Position numbers and translations under genes: made by a program | Assembly (NCBI RefSeq): GCF_003043945.1 | Contig: NZ_PYXG01000001.1 | Coordinates: 186,001-250,000 of the forward strand | Origin: Prevotella sp. oral taxon 376 | GTDB taxonomy: Bacteria > Bacteroidota > Bacteroidia > Bacteroidales > Bacteroidaceae | Length of the DNA stretch: 64,000 bases | Direction of reading: 5' to 3' | In this document: positions 9,387 to 17,970 of the stretch, piece by piece | Position numbering within the stretch: position 1 is the stretch's first letter | Layout of the letters: each line of letters opens with the position of its first letter | Notes under the pieces: generated by a model | Database searches by the model: none | What the model was told of the DNA's origin: nothing | The model's input: the letters and a program-made list of their open reading frames with translations, nothing else

Positions 9387-9701
9387 ATGAAAAACTTGAA
9401 AGGCCTGCTCCTCTGTGAAGTCGTGGGCATGCCCGCAGCCTGCTCGGGCAACAAGACCGTATCCGGGCTCGACCCTGCAAGATTCGACTCCATCATCAAT
9501 GGCAAGCCCGTCAGCCTCTACATCCTGACAAACCGACTGGGAATGGAAGCCTGCATCACCAACTTCGGCGGGCGCGTCGTCTCGCTCATGGTGCCCGACA
9601 GACAAGGGAAGCTCCCGGAATTCAAGGACGCCAAACAGAAGAAAAATATCCTCCAGGGCAAATTACAACGGAAATCCATCGTCATTTTAGATTTAAAATA
9701 G
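9387..9701 (+). pseudogene. Truncated galactose mutarotase (aldose 1-epimerase) remnant
   Basis: Residues about 20-76 (CSGNKTVSGLDPARFDSI, then NRLGMEACITNFGGRVVSLMVPD) match the start of Bacteroidetes secreted/lipoprotein aldose 1-epimerases, which are normally about 370-390 residues. Here the match stops near residue 76 and the frame ends at 104 after a basic, unrelated tail. The catalytic His and Glu residues, which lie further on in the family, are absent, so no epimerase activity is expected. The break sits immediately before the transketolase promoter, suggesting a deletion that fused a mutarotase 5' end to the tkt upstream region. It could be expressed as a short lipoprotein-like peptide, but a dead remnant is more likely. 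Confidence 0.75.
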
Positions 9702-9710
9702 TATATTTGC
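9702..9710 (+). promoter_or_regulatory. Bacteroidetes -7 box for tkt-rpiB
   Basis: TATATTTGC fits TAnnTTTG and begins one base after the stop of the mutarotase remnant. It gives a leader of about 25 nt before the transketolase ATG at 9738. Confidence 0.65.
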
Positions 9711-9737
9711 AAATAAAACAAAATCAAAGAACAATAT

Positions 9738-11756
9738 ATGAACGACAAGAAATTGATGAACCATGCAGCCGATAACATCAGGATTCTGGCTGCCTCTATG
9801 GTTGAGAAAGCCAAGTCAGGCCATCCCGGTGGGGCCATGGGCGGCGCTGACTTCATCAATGTGCTCTTCTCTGAATTCCTGGTTTACGACCCCTCCGACC
9901 CCACTTGGACTGGCAGAGACCGCTTCTTCCTCGACCCCGGGCACATGTCGCCCATGCTGTATTCGGCTCTGGCAATGCAGAGAAAGTTTACGCTCGACGA
10001 GCTCCAGCAGTTCCGCCAGTGGGGTTCTCCCACCCCGGGGCACCCCGAGCGCGACATCATGCACGGCATCGAGAACACCTCAGGCCCGCTCGGACAGGGA
10101 CACACCTTCGCTGCCGGCGCCGCAGTAGCCGAGAAATTCCTCGAGGCGCGCTTAGGGCATGAGGTGATGCAACACAAAGTCTATGCCTATATCAGCGACG
10201 GCGGCATCCAAGAGGAGATATCTCAGGGCACAGGGCGCATTGCCGGTTTGCTCGGTCTGAACAACCTCATCATGTTCTATGACTCTAATGACATCCAACT
10301 ATCCACGGAGTGCGGCGAGGTCATGAAGGAAGATACCGAGGCCAAATACAAGGCCTGGGGATGGAATGTCATCAACATCGACGGCAACAACCCCGATCAG
10401 ATTCGACAGGCACTGACGGCTGCCAACGCCGAGACGACACGCCCGACCCTCATCATCGGCAAGACCATTATGGGCAAGGGAGCCCTCAAGGACGACGGCA
10501 CAAGCTACGAGCACAGCATCAAGACGCATGGCGCACCCTTAGGGGGAGAGGCCTATCGCAAGACCATCGAGCATCTCGGCGGCAATCCCGACAACGCGTT
10601 CGTCATCTTCGACGATGTGAAAAATCTCTATGAAGAGCGGCGTGAGACCCTGAAGAAAATCGTTGCCGAGCGCCGCCGGGAGGAAGAGAAATGGGCCAGG
10701 CAAAATCCGGAAAAGGCGGCGCAGAAGGCAGAATGGTTCTCGGGCAAAGCCCCGAAGATAGATTGGGGCGTGCTTACGCAGAAGGCCGACATTGCCACCC
10801 GGGCCGCTTCCGCAGCCTGCCTGGGCATACTGGCGCAGCAGGTCCCCAATATGGTGTGCGCCTCGGCCGACCTTTCCAATTCCGACAAGACCGACGGTTT
10901 CCTGAAACAAACCCACTCTTTCCAAAGGAATGACTTCAGCGGAGCATTCTTCCAGGCCGGCGTCGCAGAGCTCACCATGGCCTGCATGTGCATCGGCATG
11001 TACCTGCATGGTGGCGTTATCCCCGCATGCGGCACCTTCTTCGTCTTCTCAGACTATATGAAACCGGCTGCCCGGCTCGCTGCCTTGATGGAAGTCCCCA
11101 TTAAGTTCATCTGGACACACGACGCTTTCCGGGTCGGCGAGGACGGCCCTACCCACGAGCCCGTGGAACAGGAAGCCCAGATACGCCTGATGGAAAGGCT
11201 GAAGAATCATCATGGCAAGGACAGCATCCGAGTATTCCGGCCCGCAGACGCAGAGGAAACCACGGTGTGCTGGGCTATGGCTATGGAAAACATGGAAACG
11301 CCTACAGCGCTGATTCTTTCCCGTCAGAACATCACGAACCTACCTCAAGGCAACGACTGCGAGCAAGCTCGCAAAGGCGCCTATATCGTTGCGGGCTCGG
11401 ACACCGACTATGATGTTATCCTCACGGCGAGTGGGTCAGAAGTCTCAACATTGGTTGAAGCCGCGTCCCTGCTCCGTAAGGAAGACTGCAAGGTGCGTGT
11501 GGTAAGCGTCCCTTCAGAGGGCCTTTTCCGCCGCCAGAGTAAGGAATATCAGGAAGAAGTGCTGCCTAAGGGTGCCAGGATATTCGGCCTTACGGCCGGT
11601 CTGCCCGTAACTCTTGAAGGACTGGTAGGCGCCAACGGCACCGTCTATGGCTTGGAAAGCTTCGGCTTCTCTGCCCCCTATAAGGTATTGGACGAGAAAT
11701 TAGGCTTCACGGCCGAGAACATATACCAACAAGTTAAACGATTCCTAAACAACTGA
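9738..11756 (+). CDS. tkt: Transketolase
   Basis: This 672-residue thiamine-diphosphate enzyme moves two-carbon ketol units between sugar phosphates in the non-oxidative pentose phosphate pathway. Visible signatures are KSGHPGGAMG near residues 30-40, GIENTSGPLGQG near 110-120, the ThDP/Mg region SDGGIQEEISQGTGRIAG followed by YDSNDIQLS (about 150-185), and the pyrimidine-domain motif THDAFRVGEDGPTHEPVEQ (about 460-480). Length is normal for the family. rpiB starts 6 bp after the stop, so the two pentose-phosphate genes form one operon behind the promoter at 9702. Confidence 0.97.
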   Translation: MNDKKLMNHAADNIRILAASMVEKAKSGHPGGAMGGADFINVLFSEFLVYDPSDPTWTGRDRFFLDPGHMSPMLYSALAMQRKFTLDELQQFRQWGSPTPGHPERDIMHGIENTSGPLGQGHTFAAGAAVAEKFLEARLGHEVMQHKVYAYISDGGIQEEISQGTGRIAGLLGLNNLIMFYDSNDIQLSTECGEVMKEDTEAKYKAWGWNVINIDGNNPDQIRQALTAANAETTRPTLIIGKTIMGKGALKDDGTSYEHSIKTHGAPLGGEAYRKTIEHLGGNPDNAFVIFDDVKNLYEERRETLKKIVAERRREEEKWARQNPEKAAQKAEWFSGKAPKIDWGVLTQKADIATRAASAACLGILAQQVPNMVCASADLSNSDKTDGFLKQTHSFQRNDFSGAFFQAGVAELTMACMCIGMYLHGGVIPACGTFFVFSDYMKPAARLAALMEVPIKFIWTHDAFRVGEDGPTHEPVEQEAQIRLMERLKNHHGKDSIRVFRPADAEETTVCWAMAMENMETPTALILSRQNITNLPQGNDCEQARKGAYIVAGSDTDYDVILTASGSEVSTLVEAASLLRKEDCKVRVVSVPSEGLFRRQSKEYQEEVLPKGARIFGLTAGLPVTLEGLVGANGTVYGLESFGFSAPYKVLDEKLGFTAENIYQQVKRFLNN

Positions 11757-11762
11757 AAGCGT

Positions 11763-12206
11763 ATGGAAGTGAAAACTGTCGGAGTGGCTTGCGATCACGC
11801 AGGCTTCCCATTGAAACAATTCGTACTGGATTATCTTGAGAAAAAAGGTTATCCCTGCAAGGACTATGGCACATATAGTGACCAGAGTGTTGACTATCCT
11901 GACTTTGCACATGCCCTCGCTGAGGGCATCGAAAGCGGAGATGTATACCCCGGAATTGCCATCTGCGGCAGCGGCGAGGGCATGGCCATCACGCTCAACA
12001 AGCATCAAGGCGTTCGTGCCGGACTGGCTTGGAACAAGGACATCGCCGAGCTGATTCGCCAGCATAACGATGCCAATGTGCTCGTCATGCCTGGTCGGTT
12101 CATCGACAATAAGACGGCAGAAAAAATCATGGACGAGTTTTTCAAGGCAACCTTTGAGGGTGGCCGCCATGAACGCCGCGTACAAAAGATACCAGTTCAG
12201 AAATAA
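11763..12206 (+). CDS. rpiB: Ribose-5-phosphate isomerase B
   Basis: This 147-residue RpiB/LacAB-family enzyme interconverts ribose-5-phosphate and ribulose-5-phosphate. The start VGVACDHAGFPLKQ, the phosphate/active-site loop GIAICGSGEGMAITLNK with the catalytic Cys near residue 67, and the HNDANVLVMPGR segment are all family signatures. It is translated 6 bp downstream of tkt, supplying substrate for transketolase in the same transcript. A hairpin with a T-run follows at 12218. Confidence 0.96.
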   Translation: MEVKTVGVACDHAGFPLKQFVLDYLEKKGYPCKDYGTYSDQSVDYPDFAHALAEGIESGDVYPGIAICGSGEGMAITLNKHQGVRAGLAWNKDIAELIRQHNDANVLVMPGRFIDNKTAEKIMDEFFKATFEGGRHERRVQKIPVQK

Positions 12207-12217
12207 TTCTATCAGAT

Positions 12218-12246
12218 AGGGGAATGCCTCTGCATTTCCCCTTTTT
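12218..12246 (+). terminator. Terminator after rpiB
   Basis: GGGGAATGC, loop CTCT, GCATTTCCCC and a run of five T form a rho-independent terminator ending the tkt-rpiB transcript, 16 bp before the next start codon. Confidence 0.75.
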
Positions 12247-12261
12247 AATGTCTCACTAACT

Positions 12262-14871
12262 ATGAAGAATATATTTTTAATGATTACGATGGTCCTGTGG
12301 TCGGCGACAGGCCTTGCCAACGACCATTTCATCACGGACGCAGCGTTTCGGCAGACGGTGGAAAACACCTTTCAGGCTAAGCTGAACCTTATCGGGAAAC
12401 AATTCTACGAACTTAAGGGACTCACCCCAACCACCGAAGAACGGGAGGCTCTGCAATTCCTCTATGCCTATATGCCGCTGGCTGATGCCACGGACTATAC
12501 CACAGCCTTCTATCTCGGCAATGTGCGCATGTCTTTCAAGGCACGGCAGGAAATGCCTTGGGGCCAGAAGACCCCAGAACTCCTGTTCCGCCACTTCGTG
12601 CTCCCGATGCGCGTGAACAACGAAAATCTGGACAGTGCCCGCATCGTGCTCTACGAAGAACTCAAGCAGCGCGTGAAGGGAATGAGCATGAAAGATGCTA
12701 TCCTCGAGATAAACCACTGGTGCCATGAGCATGTAACCTACCACCCGTCAGACGCGCGAACCCTCTCTCCGCTGGCCTGCATGAAGAATGCGCTGGGCCG
12801 CTGTGGCGAAGAGAGCACCTTCACCGTGGCCATGCTGCGCACGGTCGGCATCCCCGCGCAGCAGGTCTATACGCCCCGATGGGCTCATACCGACGACAAC
12901 CACGCATGGGTAGAGGCATGGGCAGACGGCACCTGGTACTTCCTCGGAGCCTGCGAACCAGAGGCCGTTCTGAACCTCGGCTGGTTCAACGCGCCCGCTT
13001 CACGCGCCATGCTGATGCACACCCGTGCCTTCGGCGACTATCGCGGCCCGGAAGAAGTGGTGCTGAAGACCAGCAACTTCACCGAAATCAACCTCATTGA
13101 CAACTATGCCAAGACGGCCCTGGTGAACTTCACCGTCCTCGATCAAGCGGGAAAACCCGTCGAGGGAGCCCGCGTGGACTTCAAGATATACAACTATGCA
13201 GAGTTCTACACGGCGGTGAGCAAATATACCGACAAACAGGGCAAGACTTTCCTGACTTCAGGATTGGGCGACCTCCTCGTATGGGCCTCTAAGGACGGCC
13301 ACTACGGCTATGCCAAGGCCTCATTCGGAAAAGACCGGGAGGTAACCATTCAGATCAATCGCTCTCACGCCACGGATGTAAAGGAAAATGCCTTCCCCAT
13401 CGACATGCTCACCATCGTTCCGCCCCCGGAGAATGTGAAACTGCCTGAGGTTACCGACGAGCAGAACGCCCGCAACAAGGCTCGGTTCGCGGAAGAAGAC
13501 TCCATCCGGAAGGCCTATGAGCACACCTTCTGGCCCTATCAGAAAGACAGGGAGGTCTCGGAAGAGGTCAACAAGCTGCTCACCACCGCAAGGGGCAACT
13601 GGCGCACCATCCTCGCCTTCCTCCAGAAGCACGAAGACCGGCAGCAACGGGCCATAGAACTGCTGAAGAGCTTGAGCGACAAAGACCTGCGCGACATCAA
13701 GATGGAGATACTGGAAGACAACATGAACGCGCCGAGCAACCAACTCTGCCCACGCGTAGAGGCGGAAATGATCATCGCGCCATTCAAGCAATACTTCGCA
13801 AAAGCCTTCTCCAAAACCGAAGAAAAGAAATTCCAGGCCAATCCCGCAGAACTGGTAAGATGGACTCGCGACCATATCCGCCTGAACCCCGACAACAAGG
13901 CGCTCCGCATTCCACAGACCCCCATAGGCGTATGGCGCAGCCGCATGACCGACAGCCGATCGCGCGACATTTTCTTCGTCGACCTTGCACGCAGCCTTAA
14001 CATTGAGGCACGGGAGGATGTGATTACAGGAAAAGTGCAGTACAAACAAGGCGGCAAGTGGATAGATGTAGACTTCGAGGCGACAGAACAGCTGTCAGCC
14101 CCGCAGGGAACGCTCGTTCTCAACTACGAGCCCACCAAGCTCTTGGACAACCCCAAGTATTACAGCCACTTCTCCATCAGCGAGATTAACAACGGACGCA
14201 CCTATCTCCTCAACTTCGAGGAAGGACAGGTGGACATGGGCGGCGGCACCAGCTGGGCAAACACCTTCAAGAACGGTGCCAAGCTTGACGAAGGAACCTA
14301 TATGCTCACGACGGGCACACGCCTTGCCAACGGCAGCGTACTGGTGAACAACCAGATATTCAACATCCGCCGGGAACAGACCACCACCCTCGACCTCAAG
14401 ATGCGGGCAGCCGACCATGAGGTGGCCATCATCGGCAACTTCGACAGCGAGTCGAAATTCGTCAAGGACGGAAAAGAGGTAAGCCTCCTTTCCCAGACCG
14501 GGCGCGGTTATTTTGTCTTAGGCATCCTCGGCGTAGGCCAAGAGCCCACCAACCATGCCCTCAATGACATCGCCAAGGTGAAGAAGGAATTCGATGAATG
14601 GGGGCGCCCATTCGTGTTGCTCTTCGAGAGCGAGGCCGACGCCCGCAAATTCAACCTGAAAGAGTTCGGAGAACTGCCCAAGAACACTCTCTTCGGCATC
14701 GACCGCGACGGCAGCATCAAGAAGCAGATAGTCTCGCAGATGAAACTTTCCAACGACCGGCTGCTCCCGATCTTTATCATTGGCGACACCTTCAACCGAG
14801 TGGTATTCTCCTCGCAGGGCTACACCATCGGACTGGGAGAACAGCTCCGGAAGGTGATCAACAAGCTTTAA
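12262..14871 (+). CDS. Exported transglutaminase-like protein with C-terminal thioredoxin-like region
   Basis: The 869-residue protein has a signal peptide (MKNIFLMITMVLWSATGLAN). A transglutaminase-like core lies at about residues 150-240: C181 in GRCGEES, H214 in DDNHAWVEAW and an acidic residue near 232 form the likely Cys-His-Asp/Glu site. After a carboxypeptidase-regulatory-like stretch (about 285-360), a second helical region runs to about 680. The last ~150 residues (GYFVLGILGVGQEPTNHAL, VLLFESEADARKFNL, PIFIIGDTFNRVVFSSQGY) resemble a thioredoxin fold without a CXXC. Such proteins are usually periplasmic proteases or peptide-modifying enzymes; the actual reaction is unknown. It is monocistronic, between a terminator and repeat array B. 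Confidence 0.8.
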   Translation: MKNIFLMITMVLWSATGLANDHFITDAAFRQTVENTFQAKLNLIGKQFYELKGLTPTTEEREALQFLYAYMPLADATDYTTAFYLGNVRMSFKARQEMPWGQKTPELLFRHFVLPMRVNNENLDSARIVLYEELKQRVKGMSMKDAILEINHWCHEHVTYHPSDARTLSPLACMKNALGRCGEESTFTVAMLRTVGIPAQQVYTPRWAHTDDNHAWVEAWADGTWYFLGACEPEAVLNLGWFNAPASRAMLMHTRAFGDYRGPEEVVLKTSNFTEINLIDNYAKTALVNFTVLDQAGKPVEGARVDFKIYNYAEFYTAVSKYTDKQGKTFLTSGLGDLLVWASKDGHYGYAKASFGKDREVTIQINRSHATDVKENAFPIDMLTIVPPPENVKLPEVTDEQNARNKARFAEEDSIRKAYEHTFWPYQKDREVSEEVNKLLTTARGNWRTILAFLQKHEDRQQRAIELLKSLSDKDLRDIKMEILEDNMNAPSNQLCPRVEAEMIIAPFKQYFAKAFSKTEEKKFQANPAELVRWTRDHIRLNPDNKALRIPQTPIGVWRSRMTDSRSRDIFFVDLARSLNIEAREDVITGKVQYKQGGKWIDVDFEATEQLSAPQGTLVLNYEPTKLLDNPKYYSHFSISEINNGRTYLLNFEEGQVDMGGGTSWANTFKNGAKLDEGTYMLTTGTRLANGSVLVNNQIFNIRREQTTTLDLKMRAADHEVAIIGNFDSESKFVKDGKEVSLLSQTGRGYFVLGILGVGQEPTNHALNDIAKVKKEFDEWGRPFVLLFESEADARKFNLKEFGELPKNTLFGIDRDGSIKKQIVSQMKLSNDRLLPIFIIGDTFNRVVFSSQGYTIGLGEQLRKVINKL

Positions 14872-14921
14872 GACTTTCCTATAATGATAAGTGAGAAGTG
14901 CCACAAGCTCTCTGCCCCCTG

Positions 14922-14982
14922 TTACAAGCAGCTTGTAACGACATTACACACGGCGTGTAACAACCTTACAAACTGCTTGTAA
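14922..14982. repeat. Array B: three 22-bp-period palindromic repeat units
   Basis: Cores at 14922 (TTACAAGCAGCTTGTAA), 14944 (TTACACACGGCGTGTAA) and 14966 (TTACAAACTGCTTGTAA) are spaced exactly 22 bp apart with 5-bp spacers. The array sits between the convergent 3' ends of the transglutaminase-like gene and pyruvate kinase. Confidence 0.92.
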
Positions 14983-15041
14983 CATAGCCGGAAACAACCG
15001 GTTGCGGGACGAAAGGCTTGAGGCACTTCTCCTCTTGGCTT

Positions 15042-16493
15042 CTATTGCGTCTTCGTATAGTCGGGCAGATGGAAGCTATAGCTTCTGTCGAACACCTGAC
15101 TCACTTTGTTTATCTCCAGCAGCGTGGTGCCTCCGTTCTGGCCGAAGCTGCCGCTCAGATAGGCAATCTTATCCTCCTGCCGGATGTATTTCTTCTGGAG
15201 CAGCATGCGCAGGGCGGCCGTAAACAGATACTGGGGCGTGAGATGCTCTTTCTGGTGGATGGGAATGACGCCATAGCTAAGGTTCAGCCAGCGCTGCGTC
15301 TTCTCGTGATAGCAGATGGCGAGCACGGGGACAGGGCCTCGGAAAGCAGCCAGGTCGCGGGCGGTCTGCCCCGTCTCGCTGGCGGTGATGATTCCCTTTA
15401 CGCCCAACTTGATCGTAGCGTCGATGGCGGCATGTGCCAGAAACTCCTTCTGCGTGCAGTCGTCGCTCAGCGGAAGCCTCATGCCGCTTCCGCCCATCCT
15501 GTCCTGCTCGGCCTGCTCGGCGATGGTGGCCATGGTCCGCACGGCCTCAAGGGGATACTTGCCCGACGCCGTCTCTCCGCTCAGCATTAGGGCATCGGTG
15601 CGATAATAGATAGCATTTGCGATGTCGGTAACTTCCGCGCGTGTAGGACGGGGATCTTTAATCATGGAATGCAGCATCTGCGTGGCCACGATGACGGGCC
15701 GCTTCTTCAAGATGCACTTACGGATAATCTGCCGCTGGATGCCCGGAATGCGCTCTATCGGGACCTCTATTCCCAGGTCGCCGCGGGCAATCATGATGCC
15801 GTAGGAGGCGTCGATGATCTCGTCGATATTGTCCACGCCTTCCTGATTTTCTATCTTGGAGATGATCTTGATGTCGCTGCCGTGAGCGTCAAGAATGTCC
15901 TGCACGGCCTTCACATCGGCCACGCTGCGGACGAAGGAGTGTGCGATGAAGTCGATATCCTGCTCTATGGCAAGCTCAATGTTCGTCTTGTCTTTCGGCG
16001 TGAGCGCCGGCAGATCGATGTGCTCGCCCGGCACATTCACGCTTTTGTGGGCTCCGAGGAGTCCGTCGTTCTGCACCTGGGCCACAACCATCGGGCCTTG
16101 GATGTCGAGAACCCTCATGTTGAGGGCTCCGTCATCAAAGAGAATGTCGTCCCCGACCTTGATATCTTGCGCGAAATCAGGATAGGAAACATTCACGATG
16201 TCGTGGGTGGAGTCTATCTCCGGGCGGCCGAAAATCTTCACGGTGTCGCCCGTCTTGTAGGAAATGGGCGACACGACACCGGTCGTGCGAACCTCCGGCC
16301 CCTTGGTGTCAATGAGCAAGGCGATGTGCGGCGATACTTCACGCGTGTTACGGATGATGTTCTTAATTCCTTCAGGAGTGGCATGAGCGGTGTTCATGCG
16401 CACCACATTCATCCCCGCGAAGAACAGCTTGCGCAGGAAATCAACCTCACAGTGGCGGTCGCTGATGGAGCATACAATCTTGGTTTGTTTCAT
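15042..16493 (-). CDS. pyk: Pyruvate kinase
   Basis: The 483-residue enzyme converts phosphoenolpyruvate and ADP to pyruvate and ATP, the last step of glycolysis. Signatures are RMNTAHATPEG near residue 33, LIDTKGPEVRTTG (about 60-73), the active-site lysine in IISKIENQEGVDNIDEII (about 217-234), IARGDLGIEVPIERIPGIQ, and TDALMLSGETASGKYPLEAV. The barrel, B domain and C-terminal domain are complete. It is monocistronic with its own -7 box at 16569-16577, and its 3' end faces array B. Confidence 0.97.
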   Translation of the reverse strand: MKQTKIVCSISDRHCEVDFLRKLFFAGMNVVRMNTAHATPEGIKNIIRNTREVSPHIALLIDTKGPEVRTTGVVSPISYKTGDTVKIFGRPEIDSTHDIVNVSYPDFAQDIKVGDDILFDDGALNMRVLDIQGPMVVAQVQNDGLLGAHKSVNVPGEHIDLPALTPKDKTNIELAIEQDIDFIAHSFVRSVADVKAVQDILDAHGSDIKIISKIENQEGVDNIDEIIDASYGIMIARGDLGIEVPIERIPGIQRQIIRKCILKKRPVIVATQMLHSMIKDPRPTRAEVTDIANAIYYRTDALMLSGETASGKYPLEAVRTMATIAEQAEQDRMGGSGMRLPLSDDCTQKEFLAHAAIDATIKLGVKGIITASETGQTARDLAAFRGPVPVLAICYHEKTQRWLNLSYGVIPIHQKEHLTPQYLFTAALRMLLQKKYIRQEDKIAYLSGSFGQNGGTTLLEINKVSQVFDRSYSFHLPDYTKTQ

Positions 16494-16568
16494 TCCTTTA
16501 TTATTATTTGGCCCATCCGATGGGATGGTTGAGTTTCATTATCATGCGTGGCGGCGAGATTCTGTTCT

Positions 16569-16577
16569 GCAAAGATA
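16569..16577 (-). promoter_or_regulatory. Bacteroidetes -7 box for pyk
   Basis: On the minus strand TATCTTTGC fits the TAnnTTTG consensus, 75 nt upstream of the pyruvate kinase ATG at 16493. Confidence 0.6.
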
Positions 16578-16655
16578 CTGTTTTTAGCCGAGAAAACATA
16601 ATGGCTCTCGCTCTTTTTATTCCACCCGGCGTCGTGGAAAACCGGCCGGAGTGCT

Positions 16656-17750
16656 TCAGTCCTCGAATGGCAGGCTACCCTCTATCCACTCGGGATGCCT
16701 CACGAGCTCATCCTCGGTGTGCGGGTTGCTCACGCTCAAGCCCATCAACCGTATCGGATGACTGCCGGAATACTCCACCTCGGCGAGCAGTTTCTTGGCC
16801 AATGGCAGGATGTCGGCTTTCGTCTTCAAAGGCTTATGGGCCGTCAGGCTCCGCGTAATCTGGGTAAAGTCGGCGTATTTCACCTTCAGCGTGAGCGTCT
16901 TCCCTATGAATTCCGACCGCTTCAGACGGCCTACCAGCTCGAGGACGGTGTGGTAAAGTTCGATGAGAACGGCCGATTTCAGGCTGATATCCTGCGTGAA
17001 AGTCTGTTCGCAACCCACCGACTTCCGGATATATTCAGTCTCCACGGGGCGGGGATCGATGCCCCTCGCAAAGTCGTAATAGACTGCTCCCACTTTTCCG
17101 AACACGGTTATCAAATGATGCTTGCTCACTTCGCGAAGCTGTTCGCCCGTGAAGATACCCATGGAGTGCATGCGCACGGCGGTCTTGGGGCCCACCCCCC
17201 AGAACTTCTCGACCCTCAACCGTGAGACAAAGGCCATCGCCTTGTCCGGGTGAATAACAAAGAGGCCGTCTGGTTTACGGTAATCAGAGGCAATCTTTGC
17301 CAGAAACTTGTTGTAGGAAACGCCTGCCGAAGCTGTCAGATGCAGTTCCTCTCGGATTCGGCGGCGGATATCCTCTGCTATGTCGACGGCCAAGGGCATG
17401 CCTTTCTTATTGTGCGTTACATCCAGAAAGGCCTCGTCGATGGAGACGGGCTCTATCAGGTCAGTATAGTCGAGAAAGATGCGGTGCACCTGTTCGGAAA
17501 CAGCCTTGTAGTGATGAAAGTCGGGCAGCACGATCATCAGTTGCGGGCAGAGCCGCTTGGCCACCTGTATCGACTGAGCGGAGTGGACTCCGAACTTGCG
17601 CGCCTCATAGCTTGCCGTCGACACGACACCGCGCTCGCCGTCGAAGCCTACGGCCACCGGCTTGCCCCTAAGCTCCGGCTTATCCCGCTGCTCCACGGCA
17701 GCGAAGAAAGCATCCATGTCTACATGTATGATTTTGCGTTCCTCCATCAT
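16656..17750 (-). CDS. dinB: DNA polymerase IV (Y-family translesion polymerase)
   Basis: This 364-residue Y-family polymerase copies past damaged bases. HVDMDAFFAAVEQ near the start and SIDEAFLDV about 100 residues in carry the catalytic acidic residues, and GVGPKTAVRMHSMGI is the helix-hairpin-helix. The frame stays open another 95 codons upstream, but the conserved start MMEERKIIHVDMD fixes the ATG at 17750. The last residues SLPFED resemble a sliding-clamp-binding tail. A -7 box ends only three bases before the ATG, implying a leaderless mRNA. No SOS box was recognised. Confidence 0.95.
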   Translation of the reverse strand: MMEERKIIHVDMDAFFAAVEQRDKPELRGKPVAVGFDGERGVVSTASYEARKFGVHSAQSIQVAKRLCPQLMIVLPDFHHYKAVSEQVHRIFLDYTDLIEPVSIDEAFLDVTHNKKGMPLAVDIAEDIRRRIREELHLTASAGVSYNKFLAKIASDYRKPDGLFVIHPDKAMAFVSRLRVEKFWGVGPKTAVRMHSMGIFTGEQLREVSKHHLITVFGKVGAVYYDFARGIDPRPVETEYIRKSVGCEQTFTQDISLKSAVLIELYHTVLELVGRLKRSEFIGKTLTLKVKYADFTQITRSLTAHKPLKTKADILPLAKKLLAEVEYSGSHPIRLMGLSVSNPHTEDELVRHPEWIEGSLPFED

Positions 17751-17753
17751 CGT

Positions 17754-17762
17754 GCAAAGATA
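17754..17762 (-). promoter_or_regulatory. -7 box placing the dinB start at the 5' end of its mRNA
   Basis: TATCTTTGC on the minus strand ends 3 nt before the dinB ATG (17750). With the usual distance from -7 box to transcription start, the mRNA would begin at or inside the start codon, so translation would be leaderless. Confidence 0.7.
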
Positions 17763-17941
17763 ACAAAATATCCACAAAGGTGGCGTGAAGGAGAGCAAAA
17801 AAAACTGTAGAAAAGACGGTCTGCGAGCATCTTTTACACTCCGTAAGACCGCAGGAAACAGGAGTGCAGGTCTGTTGCGCCTCTGCCTCCGACAAACTGT
17901 AACTTTTCCCGAAAACACTTGGACGATTGCCGGATAATGAT

Positions 17942-17950
17942 TATCTTTGC
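17942..17950 (+). promoter_or_regulatory. -7 box for the GH29 gene
   Basis: TATCTTTGC at this position precedes the alpha-fucosidase ATG (17971) by 20 nt. It shows that frames starting further upstream (a TTG at 17947) are not real starts. Confidence 0.65.
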
Positions 17951-17970
17951 ACCATCTGAAACTTTCTATC

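Noticed and set aside
14922..14982. The arrays as rho-independent terminators
   Set aside because: No T-tract follows any unit on either strand, and most neighbouring units are not complementary. A role in termination cannot be excluded, but they are not the classical type.
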